Below are positions 1 through 6,969 of a stretch of DNA of 15,973 nucleotides, in pieces. The notes beneath the pieces are model-generated. The model was not told where the DNA came from, searched no databases, and saw nothing but the letters and a program-made list of their open reading frames with translations. The stretch is from ZC4RG19 sp036279475 (GTDB taxonomy: Bacteria > Actinomycetota > Acidimicrobiia > Acidimicrobiales > VFJN01): positions 1 to 15,973 of the forward strand of contig DASUJB010000206.1 of assembly GCA_036279475.1 (NCBI GenBank). Direction: 5' to 3'. Every line of letters begins with the position of its first letter. Position 1 is the first letter of the stretch. A program made the position numbers and the translations under genes.

Positions 1-231
1 GGGCGTGGCCGGCACCGACTCGGCCAGGTGGAGCACGACCGACGCGTCCTGGAGGTGGGGCTCGAGGTCGTCGCGGTGCAGGGTGACCTGGTGCCCGGCG
101 ACGCCCTCCGGCAGGTCGGTCACGGGCCGGTCGGCCAGCCCCACGACCTCCCCCCGGCGGTCTCGGACGGCGAGGCGCCCCACCCGCCACCCCAGGGGGC
201 CGTCGACGCCGGTGATCACCACCTTGGACAT
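1..231 (-). CDS. NAD(P)-dependent epimerase/dehydratase, N-terminal part (cut by window edge)
   Basis: Reading leftward from an ATG at 231, 77 codons stay open to the window edge, so only the N-terminus is visible. It begins MSKVVITGVDGPLGWRVG, a first Rossmann beta strand followed by the TGxxGxxG dinucleotide-binding loop of extended short-chain dehydrogenases (NAD-dependent epimerase/dehydratase family). Residues further on (VVLHLAES) match the conserved segment, usually VxHLAA, that follows the fourth strand. The substrate cannot be told from this fragment. In-frame alternatives are GTG at 240 and ATG at 243; 231 was chosen because it puts the Rossmann strand right at the N-terminus. The gene is divergent from the metalloprotease-like gene. 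Family assignment is fairly sure, function is not. Confidence 0.8.
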   Translation of the reverse strand, partial: MSKVVITGVDGPLGWRVGRLAVRDRRGEVVGLADRPVTDLPEGVAGHQVTLHRDDLEPHLQDASVVLHLAESVPATP

Positions 232-256
232 GGTGACCACCATGCCACCGGTGGCG

Positions 257-356
257 CCGCCGGACCGCAACGACGAGCGCGGCGACGACGGACGGGCAGC
301 CGGCTCGGCGTCACCATCGGTCCCGCCGGACGGCGACGACGAGCGCGGCGACGGCG
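257..356. repeat. 34-bp imperfect direct repeat pair in a divergent intergenic region
   Basis: Positions 257-290 and 323-356 align at an offset of exactly 66 bases with three mismatches (at 266/332, 269/335 and 288/354). The shared core is ACGACGAGCGCGGCGACG. The pair lies between the start of the epimerase-like gene and the start of the metalloprotease-like gene. The plus-strand reading frame is open through it, but codon choice and the divergent gene argue against translation. It may be a short tandem duplication or a pair of regulatory sites. Confidence 0.5.
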
Positions 357-404
357 AGGCTCGGGGGCCGCGTGGGCCGCGGTGGGCGGCGCCGGGCCCG
401 GCGC

Positions 405-410
405 TAGCGT
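405..410 (+). promoter_or_regulatory. Candidate -10 element of a leaderless promoter
   Basis: The hexamer TAGCGT fits the actinobacterial -10 pattern TANNNT. It ends seven bases before GTG 418, so transcription would begin at or next to the start codon. No Shine-Dalgarno sequence precedes that GTG. The same hexamer occurs in front of pstS at 11013-11018. No clear -35 is visible. Confidence 0.5.
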
Positions 411-417
411 GAGCTGC

Positions 418-1626
418 GTGAGCGATCCGGGCCCGCACAACCCGTTCGAGGGGTTCCCCCTCTTCGGCGACCTGGTCAGGCTCCTCGGCCAGGGCGGAGG
501 TGGTGTGCCGTGGGACGCCGCCCGGAACCTGGCGCTGGCCGTGGCCAGCGAAGGGGTCACCGAGCCGAACGTCGACCCTCTCGAGCGCATCTCGCTCGAG
601 CAGCTGGCGCGGGTGGCCGAGCTCCAGGTGGCCGACGTCACCGGGCTCTCCCCCACGCTCACCGGGCGCGAGCTCACGGTGCTGCCGGTCACGCGGGCCG
701 CCTGGGCGCAGCGGACCCTCGACGACTACCGGCCGCTGCTCGAAGCGCTGGCGTCGTCGCTGGGGCGCCCCCCCACCGGCCCGGCAGGCCCCACCGAGGC
801 CGTCCACGGCCCCGACGACGAGCTGGCCGCGCTCCTCGGCCCGATGGTGCAGGCCATGCAGCCGATGATGGTGGCCATGACCGCCGGGTCCATGGTGGGC
901 CACATGGCGCGGCGGTCGTTCGGCCAGTACGACCTGCCCATCCCCCGCCGGCCGTCCGACGAGCTGATGATCCTGGTGCCCAACCTCGACGCCTTCGGGG
1001 CCGAGTGGAGCCTGCCGTCCGAGGACCTCCGCCTCTGGGTCTGCCTGCACGAGGTGGCCCACCATGCCGTCCTCGGCGTGCCGCACGTGCGCACCCGCAT
1101 CGAGTCGCTGATCGGCGAGTACACCGCCAAGTTCCGCACCGACGCCACCGCCCTCGAAGACCAGCTCGGCCAGCTCGACCTCGGCGACGGCCCCGACGCC
1201 CTCGCCGGCCTGCAGCAGGCGCTCGGCGAGCCGGGCGCCCTGCTGGGTGCCATCCAGTCCGACGAGCAACGGGCCCTGCTCCCCCACCTGGCGGCGGTCG
1301 TCGCCGTGGTGGTGGGGGTGGTCGACCACGTGATGGACCAGGTGGGAGGCCGGCTCATCGGCAGCTACGGCATGCTCACCGAGGCCTTGCGGCGACGCCG
1401 GGTGGAGACGGCCGAGTCGGACCGCTTCGTCGAGCGCCTGCTGGGCCTCGAGCTGACCCAGGCGTGCTACGACCGGGGGGCGGCGTTCGTGGAGGGCGTC
1501 ATCGACCGGGCGGGGCCGACGGGCCTGTCACGGCTCTGGGAGGGTGAGCGCATGCTGCCCAGCCCCTCCGAGGTCGACGCCCCCGGCCTGTGGCTCGCCC
1601 GCATCGACCTGCCCGGCGAGGGCTGA
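418..1626 (+). CDS. Zinc-dependent metalloprotease-like protein (DUF2342/PF10103; F420-associated hydrolase family)
   Basis: This 402-residue protein matches the actinobacterial DUF2342 family, often annotated as zinc-dependent metalloprotease or coenzyme-F420-biosynthesis-associated protein. The metal-binding HExxH motif is seen as HEVAHH at residues 211-216, followed by a helix with a Glu-rich segment. The C-terminus has the family-typical run FVEGVIDRAG, then LSRLWEGERMLPSPSE near residues 360-390. Length is normal for the family. There is no signal peptide, so it is probably cytoplasmic, and its substrate is unknown. The reading frame is open back to 28, but starting there would cross the divergent gene and the repeats. 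GTG 418 was chosen because a TAGCGT hexamer lies seven bases upstream; GTG 409 is the alternative. It is the only plus-strand gene. Family call firm, proteolytic activity inferred. Confidence 0.88.
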   Translation: MSDPGPHNPFEGFPLFGDLVRLLGQGGGGVPWDAARNLALAVASEGVTEPNVDPLERISLEQLARVAELQVADVTGLSPTLTGRELTVLPVTRAAWAQRTLDDYRPLLEALASSLGRPPTGPAGPTEAVHGPDDELAALLGPMVQAMQPMMVAMTAGSMVGHMARRSFGQYDLPIPRRPSDELMILVPNLDAFGAEWSLPSEDLRLWVCLHEVAHHAVLGVPHVRTRIESLIGEYTAKFRTDATALEDQLGQLDLGDGPDALAGLQQALGEPGALLGAIQSDEQRALLPHLAAVVAVVVGVVDHVMDQVGGRLIGSYGMLTEALRRRRVETAESDRFVERLLGLELTQACYDRGAAFVEGVIDRAGPTGLSRLWEGERMLPSPSEVDAPGLWLARIDLPGEG

Positions 1627-1665
1627 GCCACCCGGTCCGCCTCCGCCCGGGTCCTCGTCCGCGGG

Positions 1666-1684
1666 GGCGGCCGGCGGGGCCGCC
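1666..1684. terminator. Hairpin between convergent genes, possible bidirectional terminator
   Basis: A perfect 7-bp stem, GGCGGCC (1666-1672) with GGCCGCC (1678-1684), encloses a 5-base loop in the 59-base gap between the ends of two convergent genes. There is no T tract, so intrinsic termination in the E. coli sense is not assured, although actinobacterial terminators often lack one. Confidence 0.4.
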
Positions 1685-1685
1685 G

Positions 1686-3200
1686 CTACAGGTTGGTGGG
1701 GTCGATCACCACGTGGCCGCGCCCCGGGGACGGGGGCGGCTCCTCGTCGCCGGGCCCGGAGCCCTCGACGGGGAGCGCGGAGGACGGGTGGCGGTCGGCG
1801 GAGGCGGCGCCGGCCGGAGCGGGTCCGACGGTCGCCGGAGCTCGGTGCCGCCGCCTGGCGACGGCCCCGGAGGCGGGCACCACCCCAGGGACCGATCCGG
1901 GAGCCAGGTGGTCGGCACCGTCTGACCGGTGCCGCAGCCGGGCCGCCACGACCCCGACGGGCCCCCGGCGTGCGGGAACCTCGCCGCGATCCAGGGACCG
2001 CATCCCCGCCAGGTAGGACACCAGGGCGAAGGCGGCCGTCCCGGCGATGACGAGGAAGCCCACGGCCTGGGGCACGGGCACCACCACCGGCAGGAACGCC
2101 CCCGCCACCCACGTCAGCTGGAAGCGGGTCTCGAACCGGGCGAACGAGCGACCACGGTTGGCGTCGGGCGCATCGCGCTGGACCACCGAGTCGAACGCCA
2201 GCTTGCCGCTGCTCCCCGCCACCCCGACGCACAGGGCCAGGCCCGCCGCGGCCGGCAGGCCCCCCGCCCACGCCGCCAGGACGCCCGCCACCGCCGCCAC
2301 GGCCAGCACTGCCTGCAGGATGCGCTCCTCGGCCACGCCCCGCCGCCGCAGGGCGGGGGCGACGAGCGTCCCCAGCAGCGACCCTGCGCCGCTGGCCCCC
2401 ACCACCATGCCGTACTGCCAGGTTGGCGCGTCGCCGCCGCGCAGGGAGAACGCGATGAGGAACGTGAGGAAGCCCACGATGCCCCGCAGCAGCGCCATGG
2501 CCGAGGCCGCCAGCACGATGCCACCCCCGCGCAGCTCCTCGCGCTCCGTCTCGGAGGTGTGGTCGGCGGCCACGCGGGTGGCGGGCACCCGCAGGCCCAG
2601 CACCGCCGCCGCCGTGAACACCACCACCGCCACGACCAGGACGCCCTCGCTGCCAGCGACGGCGAAGGCCAGGCCACCGGGGACGGCGGCCACGAACGTG
2701 ACGACGTTGGACAGGAAGGACAGGCGTGAGTTGGCTTCCACCAGCTCGGCGTCGGACCGGACCACGGTGGGCACGATGGCCGACTTGGCGACGTGATAGC
2801 TCTTGGCCAGGACCAGCACGGCGAAGGCCTCGGGGAACAGGAGCATGCTGTCCAGGTCACGGACGAGGAGCACGCAGAGGACGGCCCGCAGGGCGTTGGC
2901 GGCGATCACCATGAGCCGCCGGCCGCCCCGGGTGCGGTCCAGCGCCGGCCCGATCAGGGGAGCCACCACGGCGAAGGGGGCCATGGTGAGAGCCAGGTAC
3001 AGCGCCACCTTGCTGCGCGCCGCGTCGGGGTCGATGTCGAAGAAGAGCGAGTTGGCCAGGGCCAGCGCGATGAGCGTGTCGCCGGCCACCGCCGCGGCGT
3101 GGGTGCGGGCCAGGCGGGTGAAGGGCGAGACGACGAACGCTGCCGCGCCCGTCCGCCGCGGCGGCCTGGACAGCGGATCCCACCCGTTGGCGAGGGGCAT
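1686..3200 (-). CDS. MFS transporter with long hydrophilic C-terminal tail
   Basis: A 504-residue major facilitator superfamily permease. About ten to twelve hydrophobic segments span residues 35-400. A motif-A-like loop, PALDRTRGGRR, lies at 85-95 after the second membrane segment, and a second conserved loop (KSAIVPTVV) at 139-147. Residues about 401-504 are hydrophilic and rich in Arg, Pro, Ala and Gly, probably a disordered cytoplasmic tail. The substrate is unknown. ATG 3200 was chosen because the open frame continues upstream only by running into regX3, and because TACCCT lies eight bases before this ATG. It follows regX3 by 70 bases in the same direction and could be a Pho-regulated export or uptake protein, but apparently has its own promoter. 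Family call sure, role unknown. Confidence 0.85.
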   Translation of the reverse strand: MPLANGWDPLSRPPRRTGAAAFVVSPFTRLARTHAAAVAGDTLIALALANSLFFDIDPDAARSKVALYLALTMAPFAVVAPLIGPALDRTRGGRRLMVIAANALRAVLCVLLVRDLDSMLLFPEAFAVLVLAKSYHVAKSAIVPTVVRSDAELVEANSRLSFLSNVVTFVAAVPGGLAFAVAGSEGVLVVAVVVFTAAAVLGLRVPATRVAADHTSETEREELRGGGIVLAASAMALLRGIVGFLTFLIAFSLRGGDAPTWQYGMVVGASGAGSLLGTLVAPALRRRGVAEERILQAVLAVAAVAGVLAAWAGGLPAAAGLALCVGVAGSSGKLAFDSVVQRDAPDANRGRSFARFETRFQLTWVAGAFLPVVVPVPQAVGFLVIAGTAAFALVSYLAGMRSLDRGEVPARRGPVGVVAARLRHRSDGADHLAPGSVPGVVPASGAVARRRHRAPATVGPAPAGAASADRHPSSALPVEGSGPGDEEPPPSPGRGHVVIDPTNL

Positions 3201-3208
3201 CCCGTGGG

Positions 3209-3214
3209 AGGGTA
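3209..3214 (-). promoter_or_regulatory. Candidate -10 element of the MFS gene
   Basis: On the minus strand TACCCT (TANNNT) ends eight bases before ATG 3200, and no Shine-Dalgarno sequence is evident, which suggests a leaderless transcript separate from regX3. A 13-base interrupted palindrome lies just upstream of it. Confidence 0.45.
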
Positions 3215-3220
3215 CCCGGC

Positions 3221-3247
3221 GCCCGGACCGGGCGGACGGACGCCGCC
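3221..3247. repeat. Inverted repeats between regX3 and the MFS gene
   Basis: GCCCGG-A-CCGGGC (3221-3233) is a 6+1+6 palindrome located between the expected -35 and -10 positions of the MFS promoter, so it could be an operator. An overlapping potential hairpin, GGCGG (3231-3235) with CCGCC (3243-3247), could serve as a weak terminator after regX3. Neither has a T tract. GC-rich sequence makes such matches easy, so confidence is low. Confidence 0.3.
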
Positions 3248-3270
3248 GGGCTGTCACGGGACCGCGCGCG

Positions 3271-3981
3271 TCAGGGCCGCGGCGTGTCGTACTTGTAGCC
3301 CAGGCCCCGGATGGTGACGATGCGGGTGGGAACGGCGGGGTCGTCCTCCACCTTGGCCCGCAGCCGCTTGACGTGGACGTCGAGCGTCTTGGTGTCGCCC
3401 ACGTAGTCCGTCCCCCACACCCTGTCGATGAGCGTGTCACGCGGCAGCACCCGTCCGGCGTTCAGCAGCAGCAGCTCCAGCAGCTCGAACTCCTTGAGCG
3501 GCAGCCGCACCTGCTGGCCGCGGACCTCGACCTCGTGCCGCTCGGGGTCGAGCCGCACGTCACCCACCTCCAGCACGTCGCCGGCGCCGCCCCGAGACGT
3601 CGTGGGCGCCGGCCGCCGGCGCAGGACCGCCCGCATGCGGGCGACGAGCTCCCGTAGGCGGTAGGGCTTGGTGACGTAGTCGTCGGCACCCACCTCCAGG
3701 CCGACCACCGTGTCGATCTCCGACCCCTTGGCGGTGACCATGATGATCGGCACGGTCGAGCGCTTCCGCATCTCGCGACAGACGTCGACGCCCGAGACCT
3801 TGGGGAGCATGACGTCGAGCAGCACGAGGTCGGGCTTCACGGCGTCGAACATCTCGAGGGCCTCGGCCCCGTCCTGGGCCGTCCGGACCCGGAACCCCTC
3901 GCGCTTGAGGCCGAGGGTCAGGGCCTCGACGAAGCTGTCCTCGTCCTCGACCAGGAGCACCGTGGCGTCGGGCGTGGTCAT
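3271..3981 (-). CDS. regX3: Response regulator, RegX3/PhoP type (OmpR family)
   Basis: A 236-residue two-component regulator with a receiver domain (about 6-120) and an OmpR-type winged-helix DNA-binding domain (about 136-233). The receiver has the acidic pair E12-D13, the phosphoacceptor D56 in LLDVMLP, T83 and K105. The C-terminal half has the usual LPLKEFELLELLL start, the DVHVKRLRAKVE recognition helix and the wing IVTIRGLGYKY. Established role of the family: under phosphate limitation it activates pstS and other Pho genes in Actinomycetota. ATG 3981 overlaps the senX3 stop codon by four bases (ATGA), so the two are probably translationally coupled. The likely target site is the PHO box upstream of pstS in this window. 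High confidence. Confidence 0.95.
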   Translation of the reverse strand: MTTPDATVLLVEDEDSFVEALTLGLKREGFRVRTAQDGAEALEMFDAVKPDLVLLDVMLPKVSGVDVCREMRKRSTVPIIMVTAKGSEIDTVVGLEVGADDYVTKPYRLRELVARMRAVLRRRPAPTTSRGGAGDVLEVGDVRLDPERHEVEVRGQQVRLPLKEFELLELLLLNAGRVLPRDTLIDRVWGTDYVGDTKTLDVHVKRLRAKVEDDPAVPTRIVTIRGLGYKYDTPRP

Positions 3982-5249
3982 CCTGCCTCCCTGGTGACGG
4001 CGACCGGCCCGGGGCCGGCGGGCAGCCGCAGGGTGAAGGTCGAGCCGACCCCCTCGCGCGACTCGACGCGAACCTCCCCGCGGTGGTTGGACGCGACGTG
4101 GCGGACGATGGCCAGGCCGAGGCCGGTGCCCCCCGTCTCGCGGCTGCGGGCCCGGTCGACCCGATAGAACCGCTCGAAGATGCGCTCCAGGTCGCGCCGG
4201 GGGATGCCGATGCCCCGGTCGTGCACGGCCACGTCGACCCAGCGCCCATCGGTGCGGGCGGCGACGTCCACCGTCGAGCCCGGCTCGCTGTACTTCACGG
4301 CGTTGTCGAGCAGGTTGGCCACCGCCGACACCAGCTGGCGCCGGTCGCCCAGCACCGTGAGGCGAGCCGGGATCTCCTCCACCTGCACGGAGATGCCCCG
4401 CTGCTCGGCGGCTGGGCGCACCCGGTCGCCGGCGTCGCCGACGAACTGGGCGACCGGCACCTCCTCGGTGGCGAGCCCGGAGGCCACCTCCAGGCGGGAC
4501 AGCTCCAGCAGGTCGTCGATGGTGTTGCCCACCCGGAAGGCCTCGCTGGCCAACCGCTCCGCCAGCCGGCGTGTCACCTCGGGGTCCCGCTCGTCCATGA
4601 GCGTCTCGGCCAGGAGGGCCAGCGCCCCCACCGGCGTCTTGAGCTCGTGGCTGATGTTGGCGACGAAGTCACGACGCACGTTCTCCAGCCTCCGCCGCTC
4701 CGACGTGTCCTCCACCACCACCAGCACCCCACTGGGGGGCGGCCCCTGTGCCAGCGGGGCGGCCTGCACGCTGAGGATGCGGCGTGGAGGACCGAAGAGC
4801 TCCAGCTCGCGCCCGGCGCGTCGCCCCCGCCGTGCATCGGCGGCCATCGAGGTGATGGCCTCCTCGACCAGGGCGTCGCCGTGGCGGGCGGCCAGGAACG
4901 AGGCCGCCGGGTCGTTGCGGTAGACGATCTCGCCCTCCTCGTCGAAGATGACCACCCCGTTGGCGATGGCGCCCAGGGCCCACGACAGGCGGTTCTCGGC
5001 CTCGGCCGACCGGCTGCGCCGCCGGACCTCGGCGGCCACGGCACGGTCCAGCCCGTCCAGCGCCTGGGAGAGCGGCGGCGTCCCCCTGGCCACCTCGCCG
5101 CCGACCGTGGCCTCCGTCCCGTCGTCGTCGAGCGCGACGGTGGCGGCGGCGAGACGGCGAGCAGCGGCGCGCCGCGCCGCGCCCGCCCGGACCAGCGCGG
5201 CGGCCGCCAGGATCGACAGGACGGCGAGCGCCACCACGGCGATCACCAC
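3978..5249 (-). CDS. senX3: Sensor histidine kinase, SenX3 type
   Basis: A 423-residue membrane histidine kinase. One hydrophobic segment (1-20) is followed by a cytoplasmic linker, a PAS-like domain (about 85-185, VVIFDEEGEIVYRN), the dimerisation domain with phosphoacceptor H201 in SHELKTP, and a HATPase domain with N box N312-N316 (NLLDN), G1 DRGIGIP (344-350) and G2 GTGLGLA (374-380). The segment RRDFVANISHELKTPVGA and the ending GSTFTLRLP strongly resemble SenX3. There is no extracellular sensor domain, so the signal should come from the Pst transporter through PhoU, as known for the family. GTG 5249 was chosen because AGGAGGGG lies just upstream; the frame is open further, but that would overlap surE. 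It starts 22 bases after surE ends, so surE-senX3-regX3 is probably one operon. Confidence 0.93.
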   Translation of the reverse strand: MVIAVVALAVLSILAAAALVRAGAARRAAARRLAAATVALDDDGTEATVGGEVARGTPPLSQALDGLDRAVAAEVRRRSRSAEAENRLSWALGAIANGVVIFDEEGEIVYRNDPAASFLAARHGDALVEEAITSMAADARRGRRAGRELELFGPPRRILSVQAAPLAQGPPPSGVLVVVEDTSERRRLENVRRDFVANISHELKTPVGALALLAETLMDERDPEVTRRLAERLASEAFRVGNTIDDLLELSRLEVASGLATEEVPVAQFVGDAGDRVRPAAEQRGISVQVEEIPARLTVLGDRRQLVSAVANLLDNAVKYSEPGSTVDVAARTDGRWVDVAVHDRGIGIPRRDLERIFERFYRVDRARSRETGGTGLGLAIVRHVASNHRGEVRVESREGVGSTFTLRLPAGPGPVAVTREAG

Positions 5250-5271
5250 GGCACCCCTCCTCCCGCCGCCG

Positions 5272-6159
5272 TCATGGCACCGCCCCCACCCCCGTGGCGA
5301 GGAGGTCGACGATCGGGCCGAGGTCCACGCCGTCGTCGGCACGGACGCCGGTGACGGCCGAGACAGCCACGTAGCCCGCGGCCACGAGAGCGGTGTCGCA
5401 GTCGGGCGGCAGGTCGACACGGGTCGGTCGCATCTCGATCTGGAGCCGGCCCCGCACGTCGGCCGCCTCGACCACCGTCGAGCGGACGGTGCCGAAGGGG
5501 GCCAGGGTGGCGAGCCGTGCCCCGGCGACGTCGGCAGGCGCCCGGTCGGGCACGTTCAGGTTCAGCACCGTGCCCGCTGGCGCCACCGCCAGGCCGTCGA
5601 CCACGGCGGCGGCCACGGCGGCGGCGGTGGCCCAGTGGCGCGGCCCCGACGGCGGTGGAGCGCCCTCGTCCACCACCTCCATGGTGGCGGAGTCCCCCCC
5701 GGCCACCGGCACGGTGGTCCGGCCCCGGGGTTGGGGGAAGCGCCGGGACACCACGTCGATGCTGACCGCCAGCCCCCGGACGCCGAAGTTGGCGGCGGTG
5801 AGGGCGGCGCCCACCGTCCCCGAGTGGAGGACGGCCCGTCCGGTGTTGCACCCCGGGTTGATGCCCGACGCCACCAGGTCCGGGGGATCGCCGAAGCCAC
5901 CCAGGCGAGCGGCCAGCACGCAGAGCCCCGGGGGCCCGTCGACGGCGTAGGCGGGGATGCCCGCCAGGCCCGGCAGGTCGACCCGGCGGGCGTCGATGCT
6001 GCGGTCGACGTGCACCTGCCCGATGCCCGCCCCCGAGCCGCTCATGTCCCGAGCCGGGGCCACGACCACCACGTCGTGCCCGCGGGCCACCATCCCCGCC
6101 GCCAGGGCGTGGAGCCCGGGGGCGTCGACGCCGTCGTCGTTGGTGACCAGGACCTTCAT
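5272..6159 (-). CDS. surE: 5'/3'-nucleotidase SurE family phosphatase
   Basis: A 295-residue metal-dependent phosphatase of the SurE family, which dephosphorylates nucleoside monophosphates; some members also degrade short polyphosphate. The N-terminus MKVLVTNDDG carries the metal ligands D8-D9. The Ser of APARDMSGSG (S40) and N101 of SGINPGCN complete the site, and HSGTVGAAL (112-120) follows. A segment rich in Pro, Arg and Gly at about 138-175 looks like an insertion relative to E. coli SurE. ATG 6159 puts the first beta strand at the N-terminus as in the family. ATG 6171 and GTG 6183 are in frame, and the latter has a weak -10-like CACACT seven bases upstream. It lies between phoU (93 bases upstream) and senX3 (22 bases downstream), linking it to phosphate metabolism. 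High confidence in family. Confidence 0.92.
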   Translation of the reverse strand: MKVLVTNDDGVDAPGLHALAAGMVARGHDVVVVAPARDMSGSGAGIGQVHVDRSIDARRVDLPGLAGIPAYAVDGPPGLCVLAARLGGFGDPPDLVASGINPGCNTGRAVLHSGTVGAALTAANFGVRGLAVSIDVVSRRFPQPRGRTTVPVAGGDSATMEVVDEGAPPPSGPRHWATAAAVAAAVVDGLAVAPAGTVLNLNVPDRAPADVAGARLATLAPFGTVRSTVVEAADVRGRLQIEMRPTRVDLPPDCDTALVAAGYVAVSAVTGVRADDGVDLGPIVDLLATGVGAVP

Positions 6160-6195
6160 CGTGGCGCTCATGGTGGTGGGCACGCCCCCGAGTGT

Positions 6196-6209
6196 GCCGT
6201 CCCGACGGC
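6196..6209. terminator. Inverted repeat between phoU and surE, possible terminator
   Basis: GCCGTCCCGACGGC can form a 5-bp stem with a 4-base loop, 43 bases after the phoU stop. A second pairing, GGCAC (6179-6183) with GTGCC (6194-6198), partly overlaps it. There is no T tract. It may end the pst transcript or separate it from surE. Confidence 0.3.
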
Positions 6210-6252
6210 CCGAGGCGGCAGGAGCGCCCTCGCCAGCCGACCGGCCACAGCC

Positions 6253-6969
6253 CTAGCGGACCTCGGCGACGAGGTGACCCGGGTCGCCGGTCATCAGGTA
6301 CCGGAGCCGTGCCCCGATGACGGCGGCGTGGTCGGCGATCCGGTCGGCCGCCTGCGCGGCGACGAACAGGTGCATGGCGACGGCCACGACGTCGGCGCCG
6401 TCGAGCCGCCGGAGCTCGTCGATCAGCCGCTCGTGGAAGGCGCCGAGCCGGGGCGGCTCCTCGACCAACCGGGTGGCGAGGGCCAGGTCCTGGGTCGACC
6501 ACGCCCGTAGCGCGGTGCGGTACTCGTCCACCGCCACCTCGACCAGCGTGCGGACGATGTCCCACGCCGGCCCGCAGGACGACAGCTCCTGGACGTCGGG
6601 GGCCAGCTTGACCACTCGCAGCGCCAGGTCGCCGATGCGCTCGAGCTCGGAGAGCAGCCGGACGATGGAGACCAGGTAGCGGAGGTCACCGGCGACGGGC
6701 GCCTCCCGCCCGAGGATCCCGTAGCAGCGCTCGAGCAGGGAGACGTGCATGGCGTCGATCTCGTCGTCGGCGGCCAGCGCCGACCGGACGATGACGCCGT
6801 GCGGGTCCCCGTGGTCGAGCACCTGGCGCATCCGCTCGAGGTTCTGGTCCACGCGCACCCCCATGAGCTCGACCTGCAGCTTGAGCTGGTCGAGCTCTTC
6901 GTGGAAGACGGTGCGTAGGGGAACGGGCGGCGGCTGCACCGGATCGGCCGGACCCGTGTCCACGGTCAC
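6253..6969 (-). CDS. phoU: Phosphate signalling protein PhoU
   Basis: A 238-residue, almost wholly helical protein with the two tandem three-helix repeats of PhoU (about 20-125 and 130-228). The conserved metal-binding E/DxxxD motifs are seen in LERIGDLALRV (109-119) and ADRIADHAAVI (208-218). Known role: a cytoplasmic negative regulator that relays Pst transporter state to the histidine kinase. GTG 6969 overlaps the pstB stop (GTGA), giving tight coupling to pstB; no strong Shine-Dalgarno is needed for a reinitiating start. The length is usual for the family apart from a short Pro-rich N-terminus. It is the last gene of the pst operon. High confidence. Confidence 0.93.
   Translation of the reverse strand: MTVDTGPADPVQPPPVPLRTVFHEELDQLKLQVELMGVRVDQNLERMRQVLDHGDPHGVIVRSALAADDEIDAMHVSLLERCYGILGREAPVAGDLRYLVSIVRLLSELERIGDLALRVVKLAPDVQELSSCGPAWDIVRTLVEVAVDEYRTALRAWSTQDLALATRLVEEPPRLGAFHERLIDELRRLDGADVVAVAMHLFVAAQAADRIADHAAVIGARLRYLMTGDPGHLVAEVR

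Noticed and set aside
28..417. N-terminal extension of the DUF2342 protein
   Set aside because: The frame is open, but it would cross the divergent epimerase gene and the repeats, and the family begins near 418.
3201..3440. Upstream extension of the MFS protein into regX3
   Set aside because: It would overlap the RegX3 DNA-binding domain out of frame and adds no membrane segment.
4083..5354. Long open plus-strand frame opposite senX3
   Set aside because: It is antisense to a clear histidine kinase. Long antisense frames are expected at this GC content, and its His/Gly/Arg-rich translation matches no family.
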